Both the position numbers and the translations under genes were made by a program. From Methylobacterium sp. NEAU K (lineage in GTDB: Bacteria > Pseudomonadota > Alphaproteobacteria > Rhizobiales > Beijerinckiaceae): a stretch of DNA of 64,000 nucleotides. Below, piece after piece: positions 34,992 through 46,552 of the stretch; positions within the stretch are counted from its first letter, which is position 1; each line of letters opens with the position of its first letter. The stretch is from positions 248,001 to 312,000 of the forward strand of contig NZ_JAUYZJ010000002.1 of assembly GCF_030700285.1 (NCBI RefSeq), read 5' to 3'. The notes beneath the pieces are model-generated. The model did no database searches and was not told where the DNA came from. It saw only the letters and a program-made list of their open reading frames with translations.

Positions 34992-35315
34992 ATGCGCGAC
35001 CTGATGGGCATCATGAAGCAGGCTCAGGCCATGCAGGAGAAGATGGGTTCCCTGCAGGCCGAGCTGGACCATATCGAGGTGACGGGTGCCTCCGGGGGCG
35101 GATCGGTGCGGGTCACTATGACCGCCAAGGGGCAGATGAAGGGGGTCAGCATCGACCCGTCCCTGATGGTCGCCGAAGAGCGCGAGATTCTCGAGGATCT
35201 GATCGTGGCCGCCTGCAACGATGCCCGCGGCAAGGCCGAGGCGACCATGCAGGAGCGTATGGCCGAGCTGACCAAGGGCTTGCCGCTGCCTCCGGGCATG
35301 AAGCTGCCGTTTTAG
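34992..35315 (+). CDS. ybaB: YbaB/EbfC nucleoid-associated protein
   Basis: A 107-residue protein of the YbaB/EbfC family. MGIMKQAQAMQEKMGSLQAELDHIEV forms the start of the tweezer-like dimer, and GSVRVTMTAKGQMKGVSIDP and LEDLIVAACNDA follow in the expected order. It binds DNA and is encoded between dnaX and recR in many bacteria. Here recR is cut off by the pckA gene. A palindromic repeat follows the gene. Confidence 0.95.
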   Translation: MRDLMGIMKQAQAMQEKMGSLQAELDHIEVTGASGGGSVRVTMTAKGQMKGVSIDPSLMVAEEREILEDLIVAACNDARGKAEATMQERMAELTKGLPLPPGMKLPF

Positions 35316-35370
35316 TCGGCCGTCCGATTCGGCGTCGGGTCGAAAATCTCGGACGCGCGGTGGTCGCCTT

Positions 35371-35445
35371 TGCGAGCGGAGCGATCCAGCGGCGCCGCTC
35401 TCGGGACTTGCCGCGTCCCTGGATCGCCTCGCCGCGCTCGCGACG
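35371..35445 (+). repeat. REP-like imperfect palindrome
   Basis: TGCGAGCGGAGCGATCCAG on the left pairs imperfectly with CTGGATCGCCTCGCCGCG and CTCGCG on the right; the middle includes CGGGACTTGCCGCGTCCC. It sits in the 223-base gap between ybaB and pckA, which converge. Part of the middle (GGGACTTGCCGC, TGGATC) recurs at 55813-55840. The look is that of a dispersed intergenic element. Confidence 0.55.
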
Positions 35446-35538
35446 ACATATGGGTCGGACAGATCGGATGCTCGAAGCGGGCACGATAGGAGGCCGCTGG
35501 ATGGATCGGGCGGCCGATGAGACCGCCCGATGTCCCGA

Positions 35539-37158
<1,620 letters not shown>

Positions 37159-37407
37159 GAGCGTATCTCCCGGGGCCCCTGTTCGTGCCGAAAACGCGAC
37201 ATGACCGGACGGCAGCTGCGTCCGGGATTGCCCGGGGACGTCCGTGCGGTCGTACAGGTCCGCCGCACGCAGGATCTCCGCTCCCCGGTCGCTCGCCGCC
37301 GACATGCTGAGTAGGCGGCGAAACGTTGCCGTCATAAGGGGCTTTGCCGGAGGCCCGCAACGTGGACGATCCTGTTTCACCCAAGTCGTGGCCGCAGGAA
37401 CGCCGCC

Positions 37408-37423
37408 CTGTAACCAGTTACAG
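37408..37423. promoter_or_regulatory. Palindromic operator candidate between pckA and recR
   Basis: CTGTAAC and GTTACAG are perfect inverted repeats with a CA centre, in the 405-base gap between pckA (start 37158) and recR (37564). Such a dyad is typical of a dimeric helix-turn-helix regulator. The rest of the gap holds no gene I can support. Confidence 0.45.
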
Positions 37424-37563
37424 AGTGGCATTCTGAATAACGGCAGGGGAAACCGTGTCCAGAATTCCCATATGTAGGGTGAGCGGCCATGCGGCTTTGC
37501 GCCTCGTCTGCCGGCCGCTATGCCCTGCAGAACGTCCCGATCACCCTTCGACCAAGAGGCATG

Positions 37564-38169
37564 ATGCCCCAAGCCGTCGCCGGCCCCGAGATCGAGCGCC
37601 TGATACAGCTCCTGGCCCGGATGCCCGGGCTCGGCCCGCGCTCGGCGCGACGGGCGGCGCTCCAGCTGATCAAGAAGCGGGACACGCTTCTCGGGCCGCT
37701 GGCCGACGCGATGCGAATCGCGGCCGAGCGCATCGTGGTGTGCTCGAGCTGCGGCAACGTCGATACGTCGGAGCCGTGCACGATCTGCCGCGACCCGGAG
37801 CGCGACCCCTCGACCCTGGTGGTTGTGGAGGACGTGTCGGACCTGTGGGCCCTCGAGCGCTCGGGGGCTGTCAAGGCCCGCTACCACGTGCTGGGCGGCG
37901 TCCTCTCGGCACTGGACGGCGTGCGGCCGGAGCACCTCAACCTTGCGAGCCTGGTCGAGCGTGCGGCACTGCCCGAGGTGAAGGAGATCATCCTGGCTCT
38001 CAACGCCACCGTGGACGGCCAGACCACGGCTCACTACGTCACCGAGTCGATCCGCCACCTCGACCGCAAGGTGACGCGCCTCGCCCACGGCGTCCCGGTC
38101 GGCGGCGAGCTCGACTATCTCGACGAAGGCACGCTCTCCGCGGCGATCCGAAGCCGCACTGCGTTCTGA
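37564..38169 (+). CDS. recR: RecR, recombination mediator protein
   Basis: A 201-residue protein. The helix-hairpin-helix ([14 protein letters not shown]) is followed by the four-Cys zinc site ([16 protein letters not shown]) and the Toprim domain ([18 protein letters not shown]-like stretch, then [11 protein letters not shown]). RecR works with RecO and RecF to load RecA on gapped DNA. ATG 37564 is preferred to 37561 because GAGG lies four bases before it. Length is normal. Confidence 0.95.
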   Translation: MPQAVAGPEIERLIQLLARMPGLGPRSARRAALQLIKKRDTLLGPLADAMRIAAERIVVCSSCGNVDTSEPCTICRDPERDPSTLVVVEDVSDLWALERSGAVKARYHVLGGVLSALDGVRPEHLNLASLVERAALPEVKEIILALNATVDGQTTAHYVTESIRHLDRKVTRLAHGVPVGGELDYLDEGTLSAAIRSRTAF

Positions 38170-38262
38170 ACCGTCGGGACCGGTATTTGACCGGTCTTCA
38201 CCCGCATCCTATTCGACGCCGAGCCCGGACGTGCACCGGCGCTCTCCTTGCCGGTTTCCGCC

Positions 38263-38778
38263 ATGACCATCCGCCCGCTCGTCATCCTCCCCGACCCCGT
38301 GCTGCGCCGGATCTCCGATCCGGTCGGTCCGATCACGTCCGAGATCCGCACGCTCGTCGCCGACATGTTCGAGACGATGTACGATGCGCCCGGCGTCGGC
38401 CTCGCGGCGATCCAGGTCGGCGTCGCCAAGCGCATCGTCACCATCGACACGTCGAAGGAGGAGAACGTGCGCGAGCCGCGCGTCTTCATCGATCCCGAGG
38501 TCGTCTGGTCCTCGGAGGAGAGGCGGGTCTACGACGAGGGCTGCCTGTCGATCCCCGAATATTACGCCGAGGTCGAGCGGCCGGACCGGGTCCGGGTGAA
38601 GTTCCGCGATCTCGACGGCAAGGAGCTGGAGATCGAGGCGGACGGCCTGCTGGCGACCTGCATCCAGCACGAGATCGATCACCTCAACGGCGTGCTGTTC
38701 ATCGATCACCTGTCGAAGCTGAAGCGGGACCGGGTGATCAAGAAGTTCACCAAGGCAGCCAAGCGCGACGCGGCCTGA
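38263..38778 (+). CDS. def: Peptide deformylase
   Basis: A 171-residue metalloenzyme with all three motifs: GVGLAAIQ near residue 45, EGCLSIP near residue 92, and QHEIDHLNG near residue 136, which together hold the catalytic metal ligands Cys, His, His and the Glu. It removes the formyl group from new proteins. The start ATG 38263 gives the usual [12 protein letters not shown]. fmt follows after 6 bases; the recR-def-fmt-truA-dapE order is common in related genomes. Confidence 0.97.
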   Translation: MTIRPLVILPDPVLRRISDPVGPITSEIRTLVADMFETMYDAPGVGLAAIQVGVAKRIVTIDTSKEENVREPRVFIDPEVVWSSEERRVYDEGCLSIPEYYAEVERPDRVRVKFRDLDGKELEIEADGLLATCIQHEIDHLNGVLFIDHLSKLKRDRVIKKFTKAAKRDAA

Positions 38779-38784
38779 ATCCCG

Positions 38785-39714
38785 ATGCGCGTCGTCTTCA
38801 TGGGCACCCCGGATTTCGCGGTGCCGACGCTGGCGCGGCTCGCACAGGACGGGCACGACATCGTCGCCGTCTACACTCGCGCGCCCGCCCGGGCCGGCCG
38901 CGGCATGAGTCTGCGACCCTCCCCGGTCCACACCCTCGCCGAGACCCTCGGGGTGCCGGTGCTGACGCCCGGGACCTTGCGCACGCCCGAGGCCGTCGAG
39001 ACCTTCGCCGGGCATCGTGCCGACGTCGCCGTCGTGGTTGCCTACGGGATGCTGCTCCCACAGGTCATCCTCGACGCGCCCAAATACGGCTGCCTCAACC
39101 TGCACGGCTCATTGCTGCCGCGCTGGCGCGGTGCGGCGCCGATCCAGCGGGCCGTGATGGCGGGCGATGCCGAGAGTGGCGTCGGCGTCATGCGCATGGA
39201 AGCCGGGCTCGATACCGGCCCGGTGGCTCTTGAGGCGCGGGTCCCGATCGGCCCGGGCATGAATGCGGGCGAGCTGCACGACGCGCTCATGCCGATCGGC
39301 GCCAACCTGATGTCCGAGGCGCTCGAGCGCCTCGAACGCGGGGCGCTTGCCTTAACGCCGCAAGCAGCCGAGGGCGTCGTCTATGCGCACAAGATCGGCA
39401 ACGACGAGGCGCGGATCGACTGGGCGCGTCCAGCCGCGCGGGTCGCCGATCAGATCAACGGACTGTCGCCCTTTCCGGGGGCGTTCTTCGAGATCGATCT
39501 CGGAAAGGGCGCGGAGCGGGTGAAGGTCCTCCGGGCCGCGATCGGCGACGGGACTGGCGCGCCGGGGACCCTCCTGGACGCGGACGGCACGGTCGCCTGC
39601 GAGGACGGCGCCGTGCGGCTGACGGAGCTGCGCCGGGCTGGCAAGGGCGGGAGCGCCAGCGGTGCCGAATTCGTCCGCGGCGCCCGCATCGCGCCCGGCG
39701 CCCGTCTCGGCTGA
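38785..39714 (+). CDS. fmt: Methionyl-tRNA formyltransferase
   Basis: A 309-residue enzyme. RVVFMGTPDFAVPTL opens the Rossmann domain, and NLHGSLLPRWRGAAPI holds the catalytic residues and the formyl-tetrahydrofolate site. The C-terminal barrel contains RADQINGLSPFPGAFF-type features. It formylates initiator Met-tRNA, the step before the peptide deformylase encoded just upstream. Its stop shares one base with the truA start (TGATG). Confidence 0.96.
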   Translation: MRVVFMGTPDFAVPTLARLAQDGHDIVAVYTRAPARAGRGMSLRPSPVHTLAETLGVPVLTPGTLRTPEAVETFAGHRADVAVVVAYGMLLPQVILDAPKYGCLNLHGSLLPRWRGAAPIQRAVMAGDAESGVGVMRMEAGLDTGPVALEARVPIGPGMNAGELHDALMPIGANLMSEALERLERGALALTPQAAEGVVYAHKIGNDEARIDWARPAARVADQINGLSPFPGAFFEIDLGKGAERVKVLRAAIGDGTGAPGTLLDADGTVACEDGAVRLTELRRAGKGGSASGAEFVRGARIAPGARLG

Positions 39715-40466
39715 TGCCCCGCTACAAGCTCGTCATCGAATACGACGGAGGACCGTTCTGCGGCTGGCAGCGCCAAGCCGACGATCCCACGGTCCAGGGG
39801 GCGATCGAGGCAGCGGTGACACGCTTCTCCGGGGAGGCGGCTCGGCTCACCTGCGCCGGGCGGACCGATGCGGGCGTGCACGCGACCCATCAGGTCGCCC
39901 ATCTCGACCTCGCCAAGGCGTGGCGGACCGACACGGTGCGCGACGCGCTCAACGCCCATCTGCGGCCGCAGCCGGTGGCGATCCTGGACGCCACCCTCGT
40001 CGGGCCCGAATTCGACGCGCGCCATTCGGCGATCCGCCGGCACTACCGCTACCGCATCCTCAACCGCCGCAGCCCCGCAGCGCTCACCCGCGCCCATGTC
40101 TGGCACGTGCCCTGGCCGCTCGACCCGGATTTGATGCACGTCGCCGCCCAGCGGCTCGTCGGGCTGCACGACTTCTCGGCCTTCCGGGCCGCCGAGTGCC
40201 AAGCGAACAGCCCCGTGCGGACGCTGGAGCGCCTCGACGTCATCCGGATGCCGATGGGACTGCACGAGGAGATCGTCGTGACGACGTGCGCACGCTCGTT
40301 CCTGCACCATCAGGTGCGCGCGATGGTCGGGACGCTGATGCTCGCGGGCTGCAGGCGGCTGTCGGCGGACGATGTCGGCGACATCCTGGCCTCGGGCGAG
40401 AAGCGCCGCTGTGGCCCGCTGGCGCCGGCGGGTGGGCTGACGTTCGTGGGTGTGGATTACGGTTGA
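39714..40466 (+). CDS. truA: tRNA pseudouridine(38-40) synthase TruA
   Basis: A 250-residue enzyme. RYKLVIEYDGGPFCGWQRQ is the family start, and CAGRTDAGVHA holds the catalytic Asp. FLHHQVRAMVGTLM follows near the C-terminus. It makes pseudouridine at positions 38-40 of tRNA anticodon arms. The start overlaps fmt by one base; dapE converges on it. Confidence 0.96.
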   Translation: MPRYKLVIEYDGGPFCGWQRQADDPTVQGAIEAAVTRFSGEAARLTCAGRTDAGVHATHQVAHLDLAKAWRTDTVRDALNAHLRPQPVAILDATLVGPEFDARHSAIRRHYRYRILNRRSPAALTRAHVWHVPWPLDPDLMHVAAQRLVGLHDFSAFRAAECQANSPVRTLERLDVIRMPMGLHEEIVVTTCARSFLHHQVRAMVGTLMLAGCRRLSADDVGDILASGEKRRCGPLAPAGGLTFVGVDYG

Positions 40467-40494
40467 GCCACGGGCCGGCGCGACGGCTTCGCGG

Positions 40495-41670
40495 TCAGCC
40501 CGAAAAATACGCCTCCAATACCCGGCCGTAGATCGCCGTCAGCCGATCGAGATCATCCGCCGCCACGCACTCGTCGACCTGATGCATCGTCTCGCCGACG
40601 AGGCCGAACTCAATCACCGGGCAGGCATCCTTGATGAAGCGGGCATCCGAGGTCCCGCCCGTGGTCGACAGGGCTGGCGTCAGGCCGGTCTCGGCCCGGA
40701 TCGCCGCGGAGACGAGGTCAACGAAGGCATCTGGCTGCGTGAGGAAGGCCGGGGCGTTCGACGGCTGCAAGTCGAGGGTAAAGCGGACGGCGCTGCCGGC
40801 CGCCTGTTCCAGCCGCGTCCGGAGTTCGGCGCCGAGGCTGGCGGCCGTCCAGTCATCGTTGAACCGGACATTGAACGTCGCCCGCGCGGTCGCCGGGATC
40901 ACGTTCGTGGCGGGATTGCCCACGTCGATCGTCGTAAATTCAAGGTTCGAGGCGTCGAAATGCGCCGTGCCGCGGTCGAGCGGCTCCGCGACCAGCGCCG
41001 AGGCGAGCCGCAGCAAACCTGGGATCGGGTTCTCGGCCTTATGCGGATAGGCGACATGACCCTGGCGGCCGAGCACCGTGAGCTTGCCGGTGAGCGAGCC
41101 GCGCCGGCCGATCTTGATCATCTCGCCGAGCCGTCCGGGGTTGGTCGGCTCGCCGAGCAGGCAATGGTCGAAGCGCTCGCCCCGGGCCCGGGCCCATGCG
41201 AGCAGCTTGACCGTGCCGCTGACCGCCGGCCCCTCCTCGTCGCCGGTGATCAGGAAGGCGATGGAGCCGGGAAAGTCGGTGCCCCGGCGCGCGAGGAACG
41301 CAAGGGTCGCGGCCAGCATGCAGGCGATGCCGCCCTTCATGTCGGCGGCGCCGCGCCCGTAGAGCATCCCGTCCGCCACCGCCCCGTCAAACGGGCCGTG
41401 CCGCCAGGAAGCTTCGCCCTCCGGCACCACGTCGGTGTGGCCGGCGAAGACGAGGCAGGGGCCGCGCCGGCCGATCCGGGCGTAGAGGTTCGGCGTGTCG
41501 GGATAGCCGGGCTCCGAGAAGACCGGCCGTTCGACCGCGAAGCCCGCGGGCCGGAGAGCGTCGGCCACGACGTCGAGCGCGCCGCGATCCTCCGGGGTGA
41601 CCGACGGGCAGCGGATCAGGGCCTGCGCCAGATGCAGCGGGGCCTGCTGGTTGTAAGTGTCGGCCGACAT
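40495..41670 (-). CDS. dapE: Succinyl-diaminopimelate desuccinylase
   Basis: A 391-residue M20-family metallohydrolase. [10 protein letters not shown] and [10 protein letters not shown] hold the first metal ligands and bridging Asp, LITGDEEG the catalytic Glu pair, and [13 protein letters not shown] the C-terminal DapE signature. It releases succinate from N-succinyl-LL-diaminopimelate in lysine and peptidoglycan precursor synthesis. Convergent with truA at 28 bases. Confidence 0.95.
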   Translation of the reverse strand: MSADTYNQQAPLHLAQALIRCPSVTPEDRGALDVVADALRPAGFAVERPVFSEPGYPDTPNLYARIGRRGPCLVFAGHTDVVPEGEASWRHGPFDGAVADGMLYGRGAADMKGGIACMLAATLAFLARRGTDFPGSIAFLITGDEEGPAVSGTVKLLAWARARGERFDHCLLGEPTNPGRLGEMIKIGRRGSLTGKLTVLGRQGHVAYPHKAENPIPGLLRLASALVAEPLDRGTAHFDASNLEFTTIDVGNPATNVIPATARATFNVRFNDDWTAASLGAELRTRLEQAAGSAVRFTLDLQPSNAPAFLTQPDAFVDLVSAAIRAETGLTPALSTTGGTSDARFIKDACPVIEFGLVGETMHQVDECVAADDLDRLTAIYGRVLEAYFSG

Positions 41671-41701
41671 CGTGCGCTCCCTGGGCGGCGGGAGGCGCCG
41701 C

Positions 41702-41729
41702 GCGGCCCGCTTAAACCAAAGCGGGCCGC
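41702..41729 (-). terminator. Terminator hairpin after the debranching-type gene
   Basis: GCGGCCCGCTT and AAGCGGGCCGC form a perfect 11-bp stem over a 6-base loop, 12 bases beyond the stop of the minus-strand gene. It could also serve as a boundary before dapE. Confidence 0.65.
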
Positions 41730-41741
41730 TTGCGGGAGCCC

Positions 41742-44087
41742 TTACTTGGTCACCACCACCTGTACGTCGCCGTGGCGACGCTGCACCGAGACGGTGACGT
41801 CGTCGTCGTAGCGCTGGAACCGGATGTCCAGGCGCGAGGCACCGAGCTTGACGTTGTACAGCGTCACGCCGTCGAGGAAGCCCGGCAGGACCGGGTTCTT
41901 GAGCCGGACACGATTCCGGTCGTGGTCGAGTTCCAGCCCCAGGCAGGCGGCCAGGAACGCGAAGGGGGCGGCCGCCGCCCAGGCCTGCGGGCTGCAGGCG
42001 ACCGGATAGGCCACCGGCCCACGCTGGCGCCGGCGCATGAAGCCGCAGAACAGCTCCGGCAGGCGCTTCTGGTCCTGGTAGAGCGAGGTGTCGAACATCC
42101 CCTGGAAGATCCGCGCGGCCTCGTGCTTGCGGTCATAGCGGGCCAGCCCCATCGCGATCATCGCATTGTCGTGGGGCCAGATCGAGCCGTTGTGGTACGA
42201 CATCGGGTTGTAGCGCGCCTCGCCCTTGGCGATGGTGCGGACGCCCCAGCCGTTGAAACCGTCCTTGCACAGCAGCGTTTCGGCCACCCGGTTGGCCCGC
42301 TCGGGCTTGGCGATGCCGGTGAACAAGGCGTGGCCGGCATTCGAGGAGCGCACGGCGCACTGCTTCTTCGCCCCGTCGAGGGCCAGAGCGTAAGTGCCGA
42401 TCTCCTCGTTCCAGAAGGCCGCGTCGAATTTCTCGCGCAGGCTGGCCGCTTCCTGCGAGAGCCGCTCGGCCATCGGATCGTGTCCGAGTAGGGCAGCGAG
42501 CTTGGCCATGCCGTTCTTGGCGGCGAAGACGTAGCCCTGCACCTCGCACAGAGCGATCGGGCCCTTCGCCAGCTGACCGTCGACGTGGAAGATCGAATCG
42601 TGGCTGTCCTTCCAGCCCTGGTTCTCCAGGCCCTTGTCGGTGTCGCGGGCGTATTCCACGAAACCGTCGCCGTCGCGATCGCCGTACCGGTCCATCCACG
42701 CGAGGGCGAGTTCAAGGGACGGCCAGATCGCCCGAACGGTCTCCAGGTCGCCGGTGACGGCGTAATATTCCGAGGCCAGCATCACGAAGAGCGGCGTGCC
42801 GTCGATGGTCCCGTAATAGTTGCGGAACGGCACCTCGCCGAGCATCGCCATCTCGCCGCGGCGGGTCTCGTGCAGAACCTTGCCGGGCTGGGCATCGGCG
42901 GCCGGATCGACGGCCTGGGCCTGGGTCGAGGCGAGGTAGCGCAGCACGCCGCGGGCGAATTTCGGGTCGATCCACAGCGCCATCATCGCGGTGATGATGC
43001 CGTCGCGGCCGAACACCGTGGAGTACCAGGGGATGCCGGCGAACGGGTAGATCCCGTCCGGAGTGCGGGTCGCCAGCATGTAGAGGTCGGCCGTGGCCCG
43101 GCACAGGCCCTCGTTGAACTGGTCATTCGACGAGATGATCGTGGTGATGCCCGCCGTCAGCGTGCGCAGGTCACGCCGCGAATCGCGGTAGGCACGGGCG
43201 AAGATCGTCCCCTCGGCGAGATCCTTCGGCTCCCGCCGCGCGCCGCCGGCATTGGCCGCCAGCGTCAGCTTGGCCGCGGCGTCCTCGCCGACCATCTCGT
43301 CGGAGGGCGGCTTGGTGAAGGCGCGGTGCGCCTCGAAGGTCACGCGGATGAACAGAGAGGCGCGCCCCCCGGGCGGCAGCGACACGTCGAAGGCCACGCG
43401 CCCGGGCTCGATCAGGTCGGGCTTCGGCCCGAAGTGCAGCGCCGTCGTACGGACGATCTCGTCGAGACCGACGTAGCGGAACTGGACCTCCCGATCGCTC
43501 GCCACCAGGACGCCGCGCCTGCCGCGCTCCTTGCGGTCGGTCCCGCGCACCTCGAACAGGTCGCGGTAATCCGCGTCGAAGGTGACGGCGATGCGAACGC
43601 GGCGGTGCTTGGAATCGAAGGAGCGCAGGCCGATCCGGTCGTAGCAGCCGCCGCGGAACAGGAACTTGGTGCGCTCGATCGCGATGGTCTCGCGCGGGAT
43701 CGAGGTCTCGTCGTGGGCGTCAAGGCGGATGTCGGGCGTCGTCATGTCGACGCTCAGCGCCCCGTTGTCGTCCTGCATCACGGACGAGAGCATCAGCGGG
43801 CGCTGGCCCTCCACCGTCAGCTCCAGGCGCGAGAGATAGCGGGTGTCCTGGAAGTACAGGCCCTCCGGGCCGGGCTGGACGCCGATATCGCCGTAGGAAT
43901 CCAGGACCCCGAAGGCCTCGCCGAACTTCAGCGCGCGCAGGGGGCGCTCGACCAGCGAGGTCTGCGCCTCGATGTGATAGGTCGGCAGCACTTCGTCCGC
44001 GTCCTGGAAGCCGTGCGCCACCGTCGCGGCGCTCGCCTGAGTTCTGGCGGTCGCATCGTGGGCCGCCGCCGTGTTGTCCACCGCCAT
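41742..44087 (-). CDS. Amylo-alpha-1,6-glucosidase-type glycogen debranching enzyme
   Basis: A 781-residue protein. The N-terminal GDE_N_bis-type domain ([29 protein letters not shown]) is followed by an (alpha/alpha)6 barrel of the GH63/GDE type: [31 protein letters not shown] and [20 protein letters not shown]. Related enzymes act on alpha-1,6 branches of glycogen or other alpha-glucans. An upstream minus-strand GT4 gene, separated by a strong hairpin, suggests a glucan-metabolism neighbourhood. Start ATG 44087 has GGAG 9 bases upstream; ATG 44096 would sit on that site. Confidence 0.83.
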   Translation of the reverse strand: MAVDNTAAAHDATARTQASAATVAHGFQDADEVLPTYHIEAQTSLVERPLRALKFGEAFGVLDSYGDIGVQPGPEGLYFQDTRYLSRLELTVEGQRPLMLSSVMQDDNGALSVDMTTPDIRLDAHDETSIPRETIAIERTKFLFRGGCYDRIGLRSFDSKHRRVRIAVTFDADYRDLFEVRGTDRKERGRRGVLVASDREVQFRYVGLDEIVRTTALHFGPKPDLIEPGRVAFDVSLPPGGRASLFIRVTFEAHRAFTKPPSDEMVGEDAAAKLTLAANAGGARREPKDLAEGTIFARAYRDSRRDLRTLTAGITTIISSNDQFNEGLCRATADLYMLATRTPDGIYPFAGIPWYSTVFGRDGIITAMMALWIDPKFARGVLRYLASTQAQAVDPAADAQPGKVLHETRRGEMAMLGEVPFRNYYGTIDGTPLFVMLASEYYAVTGDLETVRAIWPSLELALAWMDRYGDRDGDGFVEYARDTDKGLENQGWKDSHDSIFHVDGQLAKGPIALCEVQGYVFAAKNGMAKLAALLGHDPMAERLSQEAASLREKFDAAFWNEEIGTYALALDGAKKQCAVRSSNAGHALFTGIAKPERANRVAETLLCKDGFNGWGVRTIAKGEARYNPMSYHNGSIWPHDNAMIAMGLARYDRKHEAARIFQGMFDTSLYQDQKRLPELFCGFMRRRQRGPVAYPVACSPQAWAAAAPFAFLAACLGLELDHDRNRVRLKNPVLPGFLDGVTLYNVKLGASRLDIRFQRYDDDVTVSVQRRHGDVQVVVTK

Positions 44088-44128
44088 GCAGGGCATCTCC
44101 GGGTGCGTGTGAGAGGTGCGAATCGAGA

Positions 44129-44160
44129 GGGCCGCCGCATCACCTGTGATGCGGCGGCCC
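44129..44160. terminator. Perfect 15-bp hairpin, probable terminator
   Basis: GGGCCGCCGCATCAC (44129-44143) and GTGATGCGGCGGCCC (44146-44160) match perfectly; the loop is effectively CCTG. It lies between two minus-strand genes and probably separates their transcripts. There is only a weak T-rich end on the plus side (TTGT). Confidence 0.7.
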
Positions 44161-44237
44161 TTGTGACCATTCCGATGAGGCGCCTTTACGACGCTAGGCC
44201 GGGTAGGGCCTGTCTCGCAAGCCCGATGCCGGGATTC

Positions 44238-45368
44238 TCACGCCGGCATGGCGGCGACCTGGATCGCGGGCCGTGCCGACCCGTTGACCTCACCGTAATG
44301 CGCCTTGAAGCCGGAGGTCGGCAGCTTGATCACATCGGCGCCCCGGGCGAGCAGCTGCTCGTAGGCAGCGACGTACTTCTTGACCATGCACTCGGCAGTG
44401 AACTGGCCCTCGAAGTGGCGGCGCACGCCGGCACGGCTCATGGCCTTGACCTTGGCGACTGCTCCCACCGCCTCGTCCATGTTCTCGCAGAGCACACCGC
44501 TCACGCCGTCCTTGATCACCTCCGGCACGGAACCGTTGCGGAAGGCGATCACCGGAGTACCAGCCGACATCGCCTCGATCATCACCAGGCCGAAGGGCTC
44601 CGGCCAATCGATCGGGAAGGCGAGCGCCAGGGCGTTGCCGAGGAAGTCCTTCTTCTGCTCCTCGTTGATCTCACCGATATACTCGACCAACGGGTGGTGG
44701 GTCATCGGCTCGATGACTTCGTCCCAGTAGTCCTGATCGGCCTTGTCGACCTTGGCGGCGATCTTGATCAGCGTGCCGGAGCGGATCGCCATCTCGATGG
44801 CGCGATCGGGACGCTTCTCCGGCGAGATCCGACCCAGGAACGCGAGGTAGCCGCCCTTCGCCTCGGGGAAGTACGGGCAGTTCTGCGAGGGCAGGCCGTG
44901 ATGGATCGTGGAGAGCCAGTTCACGTTCGGGGGCATCGGCTCGCGCTGGTTGTCGGAGATCGACACGAGCGGCATCCCGGTGAAGGTGCGGTAGACCGGC
45001 ATGAAGTCCGGCACGTCGAGGCGACCATGCATCGTGGTGAGGCACTTGTGGTTCAAGTCCTCGAACATCGGGTACTGCAGCAGGTCGATGTGGAAGTGCA
45101 GGATGTCGAACTCGTTCGCCCGACGATGCACCTGATGCAGCATCGCCAGGTGGCTCGCGGTGTGGTCGCGGTATCCGAGCAGGCGCAGCCCCTCGGGCGT
45201 GCAGGCCGCAAGCTTTGCGGATGTCTCCGAATCGCCGCTGGCGAACAATGTGACATCGTGGCCCTGGCGGACCAGTTCTTCCGTGATCCAGCTGACGACG
45301 CGCTCGGTGCCGCCGTAGAACTTCGGAGGAACGGCCTCCGACAACGGAGCGATCTGGGCAATGCGCAC
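44238..45368 (-). CDS. GT4-family glycosyltransferase
   Basis: A 376-residue GT-B enzyme. KFYGGTERVVSWITEELVRQGH is the acceptor-side start, GRISPEKRPDRAIEMA the donor Rossmann part, and EPFGLVMIEAMSAGTPVIAF the E-x7-E signature of GT4. Donor and acceptor are unknown. It starts with GTG 45368, with AGGAGA at good spacing. The following minus-strand gene is the debranching-type enzyme, so a link to alpha-glucan metabolism is possible but unproven. Confidence 0.85.
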   Translation of the reverse strand: MRIAQIAPLSEAVPPKFYGGTERVVSWITEELVRQGHDVTLFASGDSETSAKLAACTPEGLRLLGYRDHTASHLAMLHQVHRRANEFDILHFHIDLLQYPMFEDLNHKCLTTMHGRLDVPDFMPVYRTFTGMPLVSISDNQREPMPPNVNWLSTIHHGLPSQNCPYFPEAKGGYLAFLGRISPEKRPDRAIEMAIRSGTLIKIAAKVDKADQDYWDEVIEPMTHHPLVEYIGEINEEQKKDFLGNALALAFPIDWPEPFGLVMIEAMSAGTPVIAFRNGSVPEVIKDGVSGVLCENMDEAVGAVAKVKAMSRAGVRRHFEGQFTAECMVKKYVAAYEQLLARGADVIKLPTSGFKAHYGEVNGSARPAIQVAAMPA

Positions 45369-45753
45369 GTAGTGTCTCCTGGTTGGCCGAATTTGACGGG
45401 GGGTCTAACCCTGCCGGCCTGAGCGGGACATGAATGAAACAGACGGCCAAGGTTATGGTTCCTGCGGCCGAGCCTTGTCGCCACCTGTTTTGTGCAGCGC
45501 GGGGTCTATCCCCGGATTCCCCGGATCGCGTCCTCGGAACGACCGGCCGCGAGCGCCGACGCGGCAGCTCCGGCCCGCTGCGGACGCCGTTGCCGTGGCT
45601 GCCGGTTTCTGTCATAAGCCGGCCCGCGTCGAACCGCCCGGCCGATCAGGGCTGCCGTGGCGGCTCGTGCTGCTCCACCAGAAGCATCATCGCGCAAACC
45701 TCATCCGGCCCTCGCGGGCCGGCCCGAGGGACTTTCGCGCAACGGAGAGCCAA
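45369..45753. other. Intergenic region, divergent promoters of GT4 and rpmI
   Basis: A 385-base gap between divergent genes. No supported gene is present. The last part before rpmI has a short hairpin (CCCTCG/CGAGGG near 45710-45731), perhaps part of a ribosomal-protein leader, and GGAG precedes the rpmI ATG. No convincing -35/-10 pair was found. Confidence 0.4.
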
Positions 45754-45957
45754 ATGCCCAAGCTGAAGACCAAGTCGGGCGCCAAGAAGCGCTTCAAGAT
45801 CACCGGAACCGGCAAGGTGATGTACGCCCAGGCCGGCAAGCGCCACGGGATGATCAAGCGGACGACCAAGCAGATCCGCAACCTGCGCGGCACGACGACC
45901 CTGTTCGAGGGCGATGCTGCCAATGTGAAGAAGTACTTCCTGCCCAACGCGCGGTAA
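45754..45957 (+). CDS. rpmI: Ribosomal protein bL35
   Basis: A 67-residue basic protein, [20 protein letters not shown], with RHGMIKRT and FLPNAR at the end, the bL35 pattern. It is part of the large ribosomal subunit. GGAG precedes the ATG. rplT follows after 50 bases, as in most bacteria. infC, normally just upstream, is instead about 6 kb away on the other strand. Confidence 0.97.
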
Positions 45958-46007
45958 GCCTTCGACACCCGTTGCCACTGTCTTTCGTCGAAACCAGGAG
46001 ATAACCG

Positions 46008-46385
46008 ATGGCCCGCGTCAAGCGCGGCGTGACCAGTCACGCGAAGCACAAGAAAGTTCTGAAGGCCGCCAAGGGCTATTACGGCCGGCGCAAGAATACG
46101 ATCCGCATCGCCAAGCAGGCGGTCGAGAAGGGCATGCAGTATGCCTATCGCGACCGCAAGAACAAGAAGCGCACGTTCCGCGCCCTCTGGATCCAGCGCC
46201 TCAACGCGGCGGTCCGTGAGCACGGCCTGACCTATTCGCGCTTCATCGACGGCCTGGCCAAGTCCGGCATCGTCGTCGACCGCAAGGCGCTCTCGGAGCT
46301 TGCGATCCACGAGCCGGCGAGCTTTGCCGCCGTGGTCGAGAAGGCCAAGGCCGCGCTCCCCCAGACCACCGCCAAGGCTGCCTGA
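46008..46385 (+). CDS. rplT: Ribosomal protein bL20
   Basis: A 125-residue basic protein with [19 protein letters not shown] and the conserved [11 protein letters not shown] and YSRFIDGL segments. bL20 binds 23S rRNA early in large-subunit assembly and in some bacteria represses its own operon. It is co-transcribed with rpmI and separated from pheS by a hairpin. Confidence 0.97.
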   Translation: MARVKRGVTSHAKHKKVLKAAKGYYGRRKNTIRIAKQAVEKGMQYAYRDRKNKKRTFRALWIQRLNAAVREHGLTYSRFIDGLAKSGIVVDRKALSELAIHEPASFAAVVEKAKAALPQTTAKAA

Positions 46386-46411
46386 ACCTCAGGCCGACGG
46401 CGAGACGTACG

Positions 46412-46445
46412 GAAGGCGCGGCTCTCCCCCGAGAGCTGCGCCTTC
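46412..46445 (+). terminator. Hairpin between rplT and pheS (terminator or attenuator)
   Basis: GAAGGCGCGGCTCTC and GAGAGCTGCGCCTTC pair over a CCCC loop with one G-T wobble, 26 bases after rplT. A short T-containing tail (GTCGTTCTC) follows. E. coli pheST has attenuation, but no Phe-rich leader peptide is visible here. Confidence 0.6.
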
Positions 46446-46552
46446 GTCGTTCTCAGCCCCCGCTCCGTCGCCATGACGCGCTTGCGCGACAGCGAACAAC
46501 GCGCGAGAGCACACCGCGACGGCGGCTCAAACAACCCTGCTCGAAGATAGCG

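Noticed and set aside
37159..38088. N-terminal extension of pckA toward recR
   Set aside because: It overlaps recR antisense and has no PckA homology; the conserved N-terminus begins after TTG 37158.
42585..45422. 945-codon plus-strand frame over the debranching and GT4 genes
   Set aside because: Antisense shadow rich in Arg, His and Gly without domain signatures.
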